64,000 nucleotides of DNA from Roseibium aquae (GCF_008711285.1 NZ_VXDC01000011.1:1-64000), one strand, 5' to 3'; shown: positions 45,223 to 55,433, numbered from the stretch's first letter. Notes: a model not told the origin generated them from the letters alone. Translations and numbers: made by a program.

Positions 45223-47694
45223 TCAGTCTTTTCGGGCCTTCGCTCTCCGGGTCGGATCTGCTTCCGCCGGGTTGTCCGGCCAATCGTGCTTGGGGTATCG
45301 CCCCTTCATATCCGCTTTCACATCTTTCCAGGAGCCTGTCCAGAAGCCGGGCAAATCCCTGGTGATCTGGATCGGGCGCTGCGCAGGCGACAGAAGTTCG
45401 AGTGTCAAGGGGATGGTGCCGTTGCAAACGGTGGGATGGGATTTCAGCCCGAACAGTTCCTGAACCCGCACCGCCACCGTCGGGCCGGTTTCGGCGCCGT
45501 AGTCGATCGGGAGCCTGGACCCGGTCGGTGCCTGGAAGTGGGAAGGTGCTCCGCTGTCGATCCGCGCCTTGGTATCATACGGGATCAAACCGGACAAAGC
45601 TTGGCCGAGCAGATCGGCATCCACATCCTCTAGCCTTGTCTTTCCAGCCAGATAGGGCCTCAACCAGTCATCCAGGGTCTCTGCAAGCGCGCCATCTGAC
45701 AAATCCGGCAACGCCGGGTCCCCGGCAGCCAAAAGGTAAGCTACCCGCGCCCGCAAGTGGCGTTGGTCCCGGCTCCACGGCAAGCGTTCCACCCCGCGGC
45801 GCCGGATCTCGGCGATCAAGGCGCCGGCAACGGCATTCGGGTCGGGCGTTGCGATCGTCCAACTCCCGATAACGACTTTATGATACTGGCGCTGCCGCCG
45901 GGCCTTGATCTTTCCCTCCGGCGTGAGCGTCACTTCGTCCACTTCCACAATGGTCGGGCCGAATAGGTCCTCGATGTCGGTCTTGTCCATTGGGGCGCAA
46001 AGCGCAATCCGGCCGCTCGCGGCCTTCCCCTGTATGTCGGCCACGCACAGGAAGGGGGCACTCGCGAGCGGATGGCTGTCGTCGAGTTGGGCCCCACGCC
46101 CATTGGCGAGCCGGAAACTGCCCGTTTTCCCGCGGGCGCCGGCAACGCGGTCGGGATACGCCAGCGCGAGCAGCCGGCCCGCCTGCTCGATCTCAAGCGG
46201 GTCCTTGCGTCCGCCGGCCAGCTTGAGCCAACGCTCCGCCATGAGACAGGTGTCTTTTGCCCGTTGAGTGGTGTCCCGGGCGAGCCAGGACAGGCGTTGA
46301 CGGAGATCCGGATCGCGGCCGCCAAGGCCCGGTTCGGACACAAGGGCGGCAATCAGCGCGGCTGTCCATCCCTGGTCCTGCCCGATCGCGGATCGGATCA
46401 TGTGTCCGAGGCGTGGATGCAGGGGCAATTCCGCAAGGGCTTCACCTTCCGGCGTCAAGCGGCCTGATTTATCCAGAGCGTTCAAGGAGGCGAGCAGGGT
46501 AACCGCTTCCTGCCAGCTGGCCGCGGGGGGCTGATCGGGGAAGCGCAACTGGCTGGGATCGGAGGTTCCCCAGCGTGCCAGGTCCAGCACGAGACCGGAA
46601 AGATCGGCTTCCAGAATCTCCGGCGTTTCCGCCACGGGCAAAGCAGATGTTTGGGCTTCATCCCAGAGACGGAAGCACACGCCGGGCTCCGTCCGTCCGG
46701 CCCGGCCGCGCCGTTGATCGGCGGAGGCGCGCGAGACACGCACGGTTTCAAGCCGGGTGAGGCCTGTTTGCGGTTCGTAGCGCGGCACACGTGCCAGCCC
46801 GCTGTCGATCACCACCCGGATGCCCTCGATGGTCAGCGAGGTCTGGGCAATCGCGCTGGCCAGAACGACCTTGCGCATCCTGTCTGGCGCCGGCCGAATC
46901 GCCTCGTCTTGCGCGCGCCCGTCCAACGCACCGTACAGCGGCGCAATCTGCGTGCCGGCGGGAAGTTTGCCGTCCAAACGCTCGGCTGTGCGCAGGATCT
47001 CGCCCTGGCCCGGAAGAAAGACCAGGATGGATCCGGGTTCCTGGTTTAATGCGTGCCGCACCGCGCGCACGGCCGCGTCTTCGATCCGCTCACTGGCCGG
47101 CCGGCCCAAATAGCGGGTTTCCACGGGAAAGCTCCGGCCGCTGCTTTCGATGACCGGCGCGCCGCCCAGAAGACCCGATACCCTGGCCCCGTCCAGAGTC
47201 GCCGACATGGGCAGAAGCCGGAGGTCGTCCCGAAGCGCGCCCTGGACGTCCAGTGCCAGCGCCAATCCAAGGTCACCATCGAGAGACCGCTCGTGAAACT
47301 CGTCAAACAGCACTGCTGCAACGCCGTTGAGTTCGGGGTCCTCCATGATCATCCGGGTAAAGATCCCCTCGGTGACCACTTCGATTTTCGTCTCCGGGCC
47401 GACCTTCGTGTCCATGCGCACCCGGTATCCGACGGTCTGTCCGACGGCTTCTCGAAGTTCCCCGGCCATGCGCCTTGCGGCGGCCCGCGCAGCGAGGCGC
47501 CGGGGTTCCAGAACGATGATGCGCCGCCCCTGCCGCCATCGGGCCCTCAAAAGCGCAAGGGGCACTCTGGTCGTCTTGCCCGCGCCCGGTTCAGCCACGA
47601 GGACGGCATTGAGCGAGTGATCGAGCGCCAGCAGCAAGGGGTCGAGGACCCCATCGATCGGGAGTTCGGTCGAAAACGTCAATTCGGATGTCAT
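45223..47694 (-). CDS. hrpB: ATP-dependent helicase HrpB
   Basis: An 823-residue DEAH/RHA-type helicase. Walker A is AEPGAGKTTRVPLALL. The DEAH box reads DEFH (LFDEFHERSLDGDLG), as is typical for HrpB. The helicase C-terminal motifs include VLASAIAQTSLTI and QRRGRAGRTEPG, and the C-terminal HrpB-specific domain completes it. The cellular RNA target is unknown. Start ATG 47694 lies 5 bases after the glk stop codon, indicating cotranscription. Confidence 0.96.
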   Translation of the reverse strand: MTSELTFSTELPIDGVLDPLLLALDHSLNAVLVAEPGAGKTTRVPLALLRARWRQGRRIIVLEPRRLAARAAARRMAGELREAVGQTVGYRVRMDTKVGPETKIEVVTEGIFTRMIMEDPELNGVAAVLFDEFHERSLDGDLGLALALDVQGALRDDLRLLPMSATLDGARVSGLLGGAPVIESSGRSFPVETRYLGRPASERIEDAAVRAVRHALNQEPGSILVFLPGQGEILRTAERLDGKLPAGTQIAPLYGALDGRAQDEAIRPAPDRMRKVVLASAIAQTSLTIEGIRVVIDSGLARVPRYEPQTGLTRLETVRVSRASADQRRGRAGRTEPGVCFRLWDEAQTSALPVAETPEILEADLSGLVLDLARWGTSDPSQLRFPDQPPAASWQEAVTLLASLNALDKSGRLTPEGEALAELPLHPRLGHMIRSAIGQDQGWTAALIAALVSEPGLGGRDPDLRQRLSWLARDTTQRAKDTCLMAERWLKLAGGRKDPLEIEQAGRLLALAYPDRVAGARGKTGSFRLANGRGAQLDDSHPLASAPFLCVADIQGKAASGRIALCAPMDKTDIEDLFGPTIVEVDEVTLTPEGKIKARRQRQYHKVVIGSWTIATPDPNAVAGALIAEIRRRGVERLPWSRDQRHLRARVAYLLAAGDPALPDLSDGALAETLDDWLRPYLAGKTRLEDVDADLLGQALSGLIPYDTKARIDSGAPSHFQAPTGSRLPIDYGAETGPTVAVRVQELFGLKSHPTVCNGTIPLTLELLSPAQRPIQITRDLPGFWTGSWKDVKADMKGRYPKHDWPDNPAEADPTRRAKARKD

Positions 47695-47699
47695 GATCC

Positions 47700-48752
47700 T
47701 CAACCGGACGGCAGGGACATCATGTCAAACTTCGCTTGCCAGGCGCGGCCGCTCAAGTCGACGGCGAAGAGGTCGGGGTCGCGGGCATAAGCGGCAAGAC
47801 CTTCAAGCGCCGGATTCGGGTGGCGCACGAGAAATGTCGGGATGGACTTGAGCAGCGCCTCGTGCGGGGCCTTGGCTTCAAAGGACGCGCGGAATCCGCC
47901 ATTGATCAGAAACCGGTCGATCCGGGGCGTGACACCACCTGTCAGATAGACGCCCCCGCGCGCCAGAACCGTCATGGCAAAGTCGCCTGCGACCCGGCCG
48001 AGACCGCGGGCAAACACCTCAAGTGTTTTCGTTGCTACCGGGTCTTTCGTGCTGGCGGCCCACGTCACATCGGCAGCAGTGGCATGATGCGGTTGAAGGC
48101 CCATACTCGCGGCCACCGCGCGGGCCAGCCTCGGCAACCCGGTGCCGGAGAGGATCTGCTCTGCGCCGATCCGGCCGCCAACCCGCTCGATATGCGGCCA
48201 GATTGTCTGATCCTCGTCGCTTACTGCGCCGATCTCCACATGCCCACCCTCGCCGGGCAGCGGGATCCATTTGCCGGCCGCATAGACCAGGGCGGCAGCT
48301 CCCAGGCCTGTTCCGGGTCCAAGGACAAATTTCGTGGCATTTTTGCGCATCACACCGCCGCCAATCTGTTCTACAGCGCCACCTTTCAGGCTGGGAAGTG
48401 CAAGGGCCTGTGCTTCGAAATCGTTCAGCACGACGACATGATCGAGGCCAAGTTGTTTGATGAGCACATTCGGCTCGATCACCCATGCGGCATTGGTCAA
48501 GGGAATGCGGTCGCCGGTCACGGGACCGGCGACCGCCAGAATGGCCGACCTTGGCTGCGGGGCGCCAGATGCCAGAACGGTAGCGCGTATGGCAGCGCAG
48601 ATGTCGGCGTGATCCCCAGTCGCCGTGATGACCGGTGCAAGCGCAGTGTCGTTGCTGTCCTGGACGATGGCGAAGCGGGCATTCGTGCCGCCAACATCGG
48701 CGACCAGAACGGGAAAGGTGAAGTCACCGGTCTGGTGGTTTGTGATGTTCAT
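47700..48752 (-). CDS. glk: Glucokinase (Glk-type)
   Basis: Phosphorylates glucose to glucose-6-phosphate, 350 residues. The ATP-binding [12 protein letters not shown] is at residue 17, the catalytic Asp in [14 protein letters not shown] near 110, and [11 protein letters not shown] and GEGGHVEIG follow. It overlaps mgsA by 4 bases (ATGA), so they are translationally coupled. Glucose entry and the methylglyoxal bypass are thus under one transcript. Confidence 0.96.
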   Translation of the reverse strand: MNITNHQTGDFTFPVLVADVGGTNARFAIVQDSNDTALAPVITATGDHADICAAIRATVLASGAPQPRSAILAVAGPVTGDRIPLTNAAWVIEPNVLIKQLGLDHVVVLNDFEAQALALPSLKGGAVEQIGGGVMRKNATKFVLGPGTGLGAAALVYAAGKWIPLPGEGGHVEIGAVSDEDQTIWPHIERVGGRIGAEQILSGTGLPRLARAVAASMGLQPHHATAADVTWAASTKDPVATKTLEVFARGLGRVAGDFAMTVLARGGVYLTGGVTPRIDRFLINGGFRASFEAKAPHEALLKSIPTFLVRHPNPALEGLAAYARDPDLFAVDLSGRAWQAKFDMMSLPSG

Positions 48753-49174
48753 TTTTGAATCAGACTGACTTCAGGAGTTTTTGATGTTGATTGCAAACCG
48801 GCGAGGCGGGCCGAACGCAACAGGATCTCCGCCGTCGAGACGTTCAGCGCCGTGGGCAAGTCATAAAGCACGGCAAGGCGCAGGAGGGCCTTCACGTCCA
48901 CATCGTGCGGCATTGGCGTCAACGGATCTATGAAAAAAATAAGTCCATTCAACCGACCCTCGGCAATCATCGCGCCAATCTGCTGATCGCCCCCCAGCGG
49001 GCCGCTCCGGACCCGGGTCACGTCCAGAGCTGGACATGCATCCATGATACGGCCACCAGTCGTTCCCGTTGCGACAATCGAGAAGTCCGACAGTTTTTGC
49101 GCGTTGCGTTCGGCAAAGGCGGCTATGGCGTCCTTTTTCGCATCGTGCGCCACGAGGGCGAGCGTCGGTTTCAT
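48749..49174 (-). CDS. mgsA: Methylglyoxal synthase
   Basis: Converts dihydroxyacetone phosphate to methylglyoxal and phosphate, a bypass that relieves sugar-phosphate stress, 141 residues. All key residues are visible: [17 protein letters not shown] (catalytic Asp), FFIDPL, and [12 protein letters not shown]. It is the first gene of the mgsA-glk-hrpB-DUF1186 run and overlaps glk. Confidence 0.95.
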   Translation of the reverse strand: MKPTLALVAHDAKKDAIAAFAERNAQKLSDFSIVATGTTGGRIMDACPALDVTRVRSGPLGGDQQIGAMIAEGRLNGLIFFIDPLTPMPHDVDVKALLRLAVLYDLPTALNVSTAEILLRSARLAGLQSTSKTPEVSLIQK

Positions 49175-49312
49175 ATCTATCGGTATCCCAATCGAAGCGT
49201 TGCGGTTGCTTCAGGAATACCGTCACGCGCGGGCCAGCGCAAAGGGGAATGGCCCGCCAATGGGCTCAGACCCGGAAAGGTGCGCGGAACGATGCCTTTC
49301 CGGGGCAACGCT

Positions 49313-50161
49313 TCAATCGAACATGCCGCATCGTGTCGGCTGCCGGTCCGAGACGGTTTGCACGAGTGGCGGCGGGAGTGTCAAACCAGCCACTTCCATT
49401 ACCAGTTTCATGCGGATGGCATCGGCGAATTCGCTTTTGGAGCGAACGGGAATGGCAAAGGAACCGGGGCCGCCAATCACGCAGTCCTCATAGTAGTGAT
49501 CCAGGTTCAGCATGGCTTGCCATGTGGTGCCGTTTGACTTCATCATCAGCGGCAGTCCATTGATGACGACACCGCTGGACAGGAGCCTGTCCCGCATTTC
49601 GGTCACCGGCCCGCCCTGGTTGTTCGGCCCGTCGCCCGAAATGTCGATCACTTTGCGCAGGCCGGAAAAGGTGTTTGTTTCGACCATCTCGACGGATTTC
49701 TTCAAGGCTGAGCTGATCGAGGTCCGCTGCACCTGCCGAAGCGGTGCTTCCGCGATCTGGGCGGCGAAAGCTTCCGCGCTTTTCCGATCCTTGACTTCCG
49801 CCCAATCGGCGACGACGAAATGCTCGCCAACGCCGCCCCACTCCATATAAACGACCGCGATCTTGCCGATCGGACCGAGTTGAACGGCTTCAACGAACTC
49901 ATCAGAGGTAAGCGCGGAAACATATCCGGCCCGTTGCACTTCTTGCTCGTCAGCATCCATCGATTGGGAGATATCAACGGCAAGAACCAGCTCCACATCC
50001 ACTTCATTGCCGTAGTTGTGGGTCCAGTCACCGACAGACTGGCTATAGGGCCGGAAGGTCTGGGCGTTCGCATTTTGCAAGACGCTGCCAAGACCGAGAA
50101 ACAGGGCGACTGTACACAGGCCCATATGACGGGCGATTTTTTCGTTCATTCCGAGACGCAT
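49313..50161 (-). CDS. Secreted DUF1194 von Willebrand factor A domain protein
   Basis: A 282-residue exported protein with an N-terminal signal segment (MGLCTVALFLGLGSVLQNAN, cleavage near ANAQ). It also has a vWA domain with a MIDAS metal site (AVDISQSMD, and the later Thr/Asp regions). DUF1194 proteins are common in alphaproteobacteria, and their partners are unknown. Start ATG 50161 follows AAAGGAG at 7 bases. It stands alone. Confidence 0.9.
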   Translation of the reverse strand: MRLGMNEKIARHMGLCTVALFLGLGSVLQNANAQTFRPYSQSVGDWTHNYGNEVDVELVLAVDISQSMDADEQEVQRAGYVSALTSDEFVEAVQLGPIGKIAVVYMEWGGVGEHFVVADWAEVKDRKSAEAFAAQIAEAPLRQVQRTSISSALKKSVEMVETNTFSGLRKVIDISGDGPNNQGGPVTEMRDRLLSSGVVINGLPLMMKSNGTTWQAMLNLDHYYEDCVIGGPGSFAIPVRSKSEFADAIRMKLVMEVAGLTLPPPLVQTVSDRQPTRCGMFD

Positions 50162-50692
50162 GTTGGTTCTCCTTTCAGGCCTTAAGGCCGGTTCACCACG
50201 TCTCCCCAGAAGTTATTTTATGGACGAAATTCTTATCGGTTCGTTCCTCGTCAAAACAGCGAAGAGTACTGAACAGCTTAGCTGTCGCATTCCGAAACAT
50301 TCGCAAATGCTGGAACAAAGGATATCTCAGCGGCCTTTTATGGCAAACAAAAAAGGTGCACGCAGTGCATTTCTTTTCCACAAGGACAAAAAGGTCAATG
50401 AGAACAGCGCCTCAGGATAAAGTGGTCCGAAGCGGGGCTGCGCACGTTCTGCCCGCCAGCGCGGCCAAGCTGCTGCCGTCTTGACGCGATGGGCCCAGAA
50501 TCGCGCCAATCGCCTTCCCTTTGTGCACCGGTTTTGCTTGACGAGGCTGACGCCCTGAGTCATCTTTTTGAAGAAATAATCATGTGCTGAATATTTTTTC
50601 AGACGGTTTTGGCGGATGGGGTCGGCCTTGTCGCTGAGTGCGGCCGGATGACCGCCGCAAAAGCGCCTTGTGTTAGGGGAGACTGGTCTGGC
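50162..50692. other. Intergenic region between the vWA gene and the nucleoside operon
   Basis: About 530 bases with the promoters of two divergent units. Besides the DeoR-like site (separate entry), it holds a small inverted repeat ACAGC-TTA-GCTGT (50273-50285) and a weak hairpin with A- and T-tracts around 50351-50378. No coding sequence is supported. Confidence 0.5.
50568..50602 (+). promoter_or_regulatory. Candidate promoter and DeoR-like operator of the nucleoside operon
   Basis: A -35-like TTGAAG (50568-50573) and a -10-like TATTTT (50592-50597) are 18 bases apart. The palindrome CTGAA-TATTTT-TTCAG (50587-50602) overlaps the -10 box. Its TGAA-N6-TTCA core has the geometry I recall for the Bacillus subtilis DeoR operator, where the regulator is also SorC-type. 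A further TTTGAA half-site lies at the -35 box. Confidence 0.45.
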
Positions 50693-51721
50693 ATGCGGGT
50701 CCGGGATGATGATTGGACCACCTATCTGGCCATAAGGGCCGCGTGGTTGTCGTTCGTCGGCGGCCGGACACAAGGTGAAATCGCGGAACAGCTTGGCGTG
50801 TCTCCCGCGAAGGTTCATCGTCTAATTGCCTTGGCGCAAAAATCCGGTTTCGTGAAGTTTCATATTGAGGGGCGCCCGGTCGAATGCCTCGAGCTCGAAG
50901 ACAGTCTGACCCGGCGTTTTGGGCTTCAGAGCTGCATTGTGGCGCCGGAACTTGGTGGCGGGGACGGTGAAGCGGCCCTTAGATCGGTCGGCGCGTGCGC
51001 CGGACAGTTCCTGTCGGACTTGTTGTCCTCACGAAGCGTGAGGCGCGTCGGCGTGGGAATGGGGCGGACCTTGAAAGCCGCCGTCGAGGAAATGGGCCGT
51101 CTGGCGCGGCCCGATCTCGAGATCGTTTCCATTAGCGGATCGCTTACCCGCAAGCTTGCAGCCAACCCGTATGACGTCGTTCAGCGCATGCAGGAGCGCA
51201 GCGGCGGCGAGGGATTTTATCTCCCGGTTCCCTATTTCACCGAAACAGCGGCGGAAAAGCAGGTGTTCCTCGCCCAACGGTCTGTTCAGGATCTATTGGG
51301 CCGGGCGCGTCAATCGGATGTGTTCGTCATTGGCATCGGGACAGTTGAGGACGATGGACATCTCGTGCAACGCGGGATGATCTCCAAGCCCGAACAGGAA
51401 AATCTTCGGGCAAATGCCGCTGTATCCGATCTGATGGGGCGTTTTTTGACGGCTGAGGGCACCTTGGCGGACGTCCTTTTGGCGGAATGCGCGGTCGGAT
51501 TGCATTTTGAGGAAATCCGGGGCTCGCGTATCGTTGCTCTGGCGGGCGGGGCGGGCAAGGCCCAGGCCACAATAGCTGCTTTGAAAACCGGCGTAATCAC
51601 GGACCTTGTCACCGACGAACCTTTGGCGCGGGCGATCGGCGAGCAGTTGGGTCCACAGCTCTTGCGACCTGCGGACCGGCCGGGGCGGCAAGAGGAAAAG
51701 TCTCATCGGGGTCGCCACTAG
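50693..51721 (+). CDS. SorC/DeoR-type sugar-binding transcriptional regulator
   Basis: A 342-residue regulator of the SorC family. An N-terminal helix-turn-helix (QGEIAEQLGVSPAKVHRLIA, about residues 27-50) is followed by a phosphosugar-binding domain (about 65-325, SVRRVGVGMGRTLKAAVEEM, GIGTVEDDGHLVQRG). Bacillus subtilis DeoR is of this family and senses deoxyribose-5-phosphate to control deoxynucleoside catabolism. By position, 31 bases ahead of the nucleoside-binding protein gene, the same role is likely here. ATG 50693 follows AGGGGAG at a longish distance; ATG 50648 is possible. Confidence 0.88.
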   Translation: MRVRDDDWTTYLAIRAAWLSFVGGRTQGEIAEQLGVSPAKVHRLIALAQKSGFVKFHIEGRPVECLELEDSLTRRFGLQSCIVAPELGGGDGEAALRSVGACAGQFLSDLLSSRSVRRVGVGMGRTLKAAVEEMGRLARPDLEIVSISGSLTRKLAANPYDVVQRMQERSGGEGFYLPVPYFTETAAEKQVFLAQRSVQDLLGRARQSDVFVIGIGTVEDDGHLVQRGMISKPEQENLRANAAVSDLMGRFLTAEGTLADVLLAECAVGLHFEEIRGSRIVALAGGAGKAQATIAALKTGVITDLVTDEPLARAIGEQLGPQLLRPADRPGRQEEKSHRGRH

Positions 51722-51752
51722 CGGCGGCCTCTTGTTCTGGAGGGTAGAAGAC

Positions 51753-52751
51753 GTGAAAAAACTGTTTGCGATGAGTGCTGCTGCAAGCGTGATGCTTGCA
51801 TGTGCAAGCGCCTTGGCTGCCGATATCCAGCCGGCGGTCCTGTACGACCTTGGCGGCAAATTCGACAAGTCATTCAATGAGGCAGCGCATAGTGGCGCAC
51901 AGCGCTTTCTCGAAGATACCGGAATTGAGTATCGGGACTTCGAGCTTCAGAACGACAGCCAGCGCGAGCAGGCCCTGAGAAACTTTGCCCGCCGGGGTAT
52001 GAACCCGATCGTCGCCATCGGGTTCTCGCAGGCAAATGCGGTTGAGAAGGTCGCCGCAGAATATCCCGATACCCAGTTTGCGATCGTCGATATGGTTGTC
52101 GATCTTCCGAATGTGCGTTCCATCGTGTTCAAGGAACATGAAGGCTCTTACATCGTCGGAATGCTCGCGGCGATGGCCTCCGAAACCGGCAAAGTCGGTT
52201 TCGTCGGTGGCATGGACATTCCGCTGATCCGGAAATTCGCCTGCGGATACAAACAAGGTGTTCTGGCGGTCAACGCCGATGCGGAGGTGTTCCAGAACAT
52301 GACCGGCACGACGGGTGCGGCGTGGAATGACCCGGTGAAGGGCGGCGAATTGGCCAAGTCCCAGTTCGACCGTGGCGCGGACGTTGTCTACCACGCGGCA
52401 GGCGCGACGGGTATTGGCGTGCTGCAAGCCGCCGCCGACGCTGGCAAGCTGGGCATCGGTGTGGACAGCAACCAGAACGGCCTGCATCCAGGGTCGGTTC
52501 TCAGCTCGATGATCAAGCGCGTCGACGTTGCGGTGTATCAGGCGTTCGACGATGCGAAGAACGACAACTGGACCTCCGGCTTCGAGGTGCTTGGCCTTGC
52601 TGAAGGCGGGGTGGACTGGGCGCTGGATGAGAACAACGCGGCGCTCGTGACCGAAGAAATGAAGGCCGCTGTCGCGCAAGCCAAGAACCAGATCATCTCC
52701 GGCGAAATTGTCGTGCATGACTACATGTCGGACCAGAACTGCCCGTTCTGA
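51753..52751 (+). CDS. BMP-family nucleoside-binding protein 1
   Basis: A periplasmic substrate-binding protein of 332 residues of the basic membrane protein (BMP) family, which binds nucleosides for ABC import. A signal peptide (MKKLFAMSAAASVMLACASALA) is followed by DLGGKFDKSFNEAAHSGAQR, KEHEGSYIVGMLAA, GFVGGMDIPLIRKF and GVDSNQNGLHPGSVLSSMIK. Two cysteines (ACGYKQG and the C-terminal QNCPF) may form a disulfide. GTG 51753 is the likely start, with GGAGG upstream. It is the first transport gene of the operon, and a strong hairpin follows it. Confidence 0.95.
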   Translation: MKKLFAMSAAASVMLACASALAADIQPAVLYDLGGKFDKSFNEAAHSGAQRFLEDTGIEYRDFELQNDSQREQALRNFARRGMNPIVAIGFSQANAVEKVAAEYPDTQFAIVDMVVDLPNVRSIVFKEHEGSYIVGMLAAMASETGKVGFVGGMDIPLIRKFACGYKQGVLAVNADAEVFQNMTGTTGAAWNDPVKGGELAKSQFDRGADVVYHAAGATGIGVLQAAADAGKLGIGVDSNQNGLHPGSVLSSMIKRVDVAVYQAFDDAKNDNWTSGFEVLGLAEGGVDWALDENNAALVTEEMKAAVAQAKNQIISGEIVVHDYMSDQNCPF

Positions 52752-52759
52752 TGAAATCG

Positions 52760-52786
52760 GACCCCCGCGGCTTCAACGCGGGGGTC
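52760..52786 (+). promoter_or_regulatory. Intercistronic stem-loop after the first binding-protein gene
   Basis: A perfect 10-bp GC-rich stem GACCCCCGCG/CGCGGGGGTC with a 7-base loop begins 8 bases after the stop codon. It has no T-run. Such hairpins commonly stabilise the upstream binding-protein message or reduce read-through, giving excess binding protein over membrane components. Confidence 0.8.
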
Positions 52787-52835
52787 TGCTCTTCCTGATC
52801 CCGGCCAGCCAGCGGTCAAGTCGATTGGAGACAGC

Positions 52836-53834
52836 ATGTTCTCAGGAGCCTTGCGCACCCTGCTTTCGGTTGCCGCCGCGATGCTGGCATCCGCACCCGC
52901 ACTTGCGGATCCTGCCATCGTCTATTCGGTCGGAGGCAAGTTCGATGGATCTTTCAATGAGAGCGCCTATGCGGGCGTGACGCGGTTTCGCGACGAAACG
53001 GGTAGTGCGGTGCGCGAGTTCGAGTTGCAGCGCGATGCCCAAAGCCTTCAGGCTTTGCGGAATTTCGCCGGACGCGGCCATGCTCCGGTCGTGGCCATCG
53101 GCTTCAATCAGGCGTCGTCCATGGCCGAGGTGGCCACTCAGTTCCCCAACGTCCAGTTCGCGATCGTCGACATGGTGGTCGAAACGCCCAACGTCGCGTC
53201 ATATGTCTTCAAGGAGCATGAAGGTGCCTATATCGCCGGGCTTCTCGGCGCCATGGCCAGCGAAACAGGCACCATCGGTTTTGTGGGCGGCATGGATATT
53301 CCGATTATCCGGCGGTTCTTGTGCGGTTACCGGCAGGGAGCCATGGCGGCCGATCCGGACGTCTCCGTCCTCTTCAGAATGACCGGTGACACACCGGCTG
53401 CCTTTGCCGATCCGGTGCGCGGTGCAGAACTCGCCAGAACACAGATCCGCTCGGGGGCGGATGTCATCATTCAGGCGGCTGGCGGGACCGGGATAGGCGT
53501 ATTGCAGGCCGTTGCCGATGCCAATGTCTTGGGCATCGGGACCGATTCCAATCAGAACGGCCTTCATCCGGGCAACGTTCTGACCTCCATTCGAAAGCGT
53601 GTCGACACGGCGGTTTATCAAAGCTTCATGGACGTCCGGAACGGTACCTTCGAACCCGGTGTGAAGGTTCTGGGTCTTGCGGACGGTGGCATGGATTGGG
53701 TGATCGATGACAATAACCGGGCGCTGATCACGCCTGAAATGAAAGCTGCGGCCGACCAGGCGAGCGAAGCGATTTCTGCGGGTACCTTGAAGGTGCACGA
53801 CATCATAACCGACGGACCCTGTCCGTTTTCCTGA
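52836..53834 (+). CDS. BMP-family nucleoside-binding protein 2 (tandem paralogue)
   Basis: A 332-residue protein, the same length as its upstream neighbour and clearly homologous over its whole length (EHEGAYIAGLLGAMASETG, GFVGGMDIPIIRRFLCGYRQ, GTDSNQNGLHPGNVL). Its signal peptide differs (MFSGALRTLLSVAAAMLASA). The duplicate may widen the range of nucleosides delivered to the single permease complex. It precedes the ATPase gene by 33 bases. Confidence 0.95.
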   Translation: MFSGALRTLLSVAAAMLASAPALADPAIVYSVGGKFDGSFNESAYAGVTRFRDETGSAVREFELQRDAQSLQALRNFAGRGHAPVVAIGFNQASSMAEVATQFPNVQFAIVDMVVETPNVASYVFKEHEGAYIAGLLGAMASETGTIGFVGGMDIPIIRRFLCGYRQGAMAADPDVSVLFRMTGDTPAAFADPVRGAELARTQIRSGADVIIQAAGGTGIGVLQAVADANVLGIGTDSNQNGLHPGNVLTSIRKRVDTAVYQSFMDVRNGTFEPGVKVLGLADGGMDWVIDDNNRALITPEMKAAADQASEAISAGTLKVHDIITDGPCPFS

Positions 53835-53867
53835 CTGGCGCAGGGTCTCAGGCGCGGTGGTGAACCC

Positions 53868-55433
53868 ATGAACAAAGCACTTCACACAAATGAACTGGGC
53901 ACCTCTGCCGTTCCGGCGATCGAGCTGCGCAAGATCAACAAGCGTTTCGGTCCGGTTCATGCGAACAAGGACATCGATCTCGTCGTCGCGAAGGGATCCA
54001 TCCACGGGATCATCGGCGAGAACGGTGCCGGAAAGTCCACGTTGATGTCGATCCTTTACGGCTTCTACGAAGCTGACGAAGGCGACATCCTCGTGAATGG
54101 CAGCCCGGTAAGAATTTCCGATTCCAAGACCGCCATCGCGCTCGGCATCGGCATGGTCCATCAGCATTTCATGCTGGTCGATAATTTCTCGGTTCTAGAG
54201 AACGTCATTTTGGGCGCGGAAGACAGCGGGTTCCTGGCAAGCGGAATTTCCCGGGCGCGGACCGAGCTCAAGCGACTGGAAGACGAATACGAGCTGCGGG
54301 TCGATCCGGACGCCCTTATTCAAGACCTGCCCGTTGGCCTTCAGCAGCGGGTCGAGATCCTCAAGGCGCTGTATCGCGGCGCCGATGTTCTGATCCTCGA
54401 CGAGCCGACCGGCGTTTTGACCCCGGCCGAGGCCGATCATCTGTTCAAGATCCTGAATGTGCTGAAGGACCAAGGCAAAACGGTTCTTCTGATCACCCAC
54501 AAACTCAGGGAGATCATGGCCATCACCGACAAGGTATCCGTGATGCGCCGGGGGGAGATGGTAGCCACCCGTCAAACAGCTGAAACAAACATGAGCGAGC
54601 TGGCGGAACTCATGGTTGGGCGCAGCGTTTTGCTGAATGTCGAAAAACAGCCTGCCAAACCGCGAGATACGGTGCTCGCGGTCGAGGGATTGACGGTGAC
54701 GGATACCCGGGGTGTCGAAACCGTCAAGAATGTCTCGCTGGAGGTCAAGGCCGGGGAGATCGTCGGCATTGCCGGAGTGTCCGGAAACGGACAGACCGAA
54801 CTTCTGGAAACCATTGCCGGAATCCGGTCCGCGACCAGCGGTACTCTGCACATTGCCGGTGAGACGATCGATCTGGGCACGCGCACCCCAAACCCGGCCG
54901 AAATGCGCCAGAAGAGCCTCGGGCATGTGCCGGAGGACCGGCACCGGATGGGCCTGGTTACCAGGTTCGCCGAATATGAGAACGCCATCCTCGGCTACCA
55001 CAACGATCCGCAATACTCGAACGGGCTTTTTCTCGACATCGCAGGGATCAAGGCGGCGGCCATGGCGGAAATTGAAAAATACGACATCCGTCCGCCAAAT
55101 CCGATCTTGAAAACGGCGAATTTTTCCGGTGGCAACCAGCAGAAGATCGTTCTCGCCCGCGAGATCGAGCGCGATCCGACGGTTCTTCTGGTCGGGCAGC
55201 CGACGCGCGGCGTCGATATTGGCGCCATCGAGTTCATTCACAAGCGTCTGATCGAAATGCGGGACGCCGGGAAGGGGATATTGCTGGTGTCTGTGGAGCT
55301 GGACGAAATCCGCGCGCTTGCCGATCGCGTTCTGGTGATGTTCGACGGCCGTATTGTCGGCGAACGGGCACCCGATGCTGATGAACGCGAACTGGGCCTT
55401 CTGATGGCCGGTGTCGAGGGAGCCGGGGCATGA
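53868..55433 (+). CDS. Nucleoside ABC transporter ATP-binding protein (two ABC domains)
   Basis: A 521-residue protein with two ATPase domains. The N-terminal domain (about residues 15-255) has [31 protein letters not shown] and [10 protein letters not shown]. The C-terminal domain (about 270-515) has the degenerate Walker [30 protein letters not shown] and [15 protein letters not shown]. This layout is typical of the ribose/BMP importers. It overlaps the first permease gene by 4 bases. It powers nucleoside uptake together with the two permeases and the BMP proteins. Confidence 0.95.
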   Translation: MNKALHTNELGTSAVPAIELRKINKRFGPVHANKDIDLVVAKGSIHGIIGENGAGKSTLMSILYGFYEADEGDILVNGSPVRISDSKTAIALGIGMVHQHFMLVDNFSVLENVILGAEDSGFLASGISRARTELKRLEDEYELRVDPDALIQDLPVGLQQRVEILKALYRGADVLILDEPTGVLTPAEADHLFKILNVLKDQGKTVLLITHKLREIMAITDKVSVMRRGEMVATRQTAETNMSELAELMVGRSVLLNVEKQPAKPRDTVLAVEGLTVTDTRGVETVKNVSLEVKAGEIVGIAGVSGNGQTELLETIAGIRSATSGTLHIAGETIDLGTRTPNPAEMRQKSLGHVPEDRHRMGLVTRFAEYENAILGYHNDPQYSNGLFLDIAGIKAAAMAEIEKYDIRPPNPILKTANFSGGNQQKIVLAREIERDPTVLLVGQPTRGVDIGAIEFIHKRLIEMRDAGKGILLVSVELDEIRALADRVLVMFDGRIVGERAPDADERELGLLMAGVEGAGA

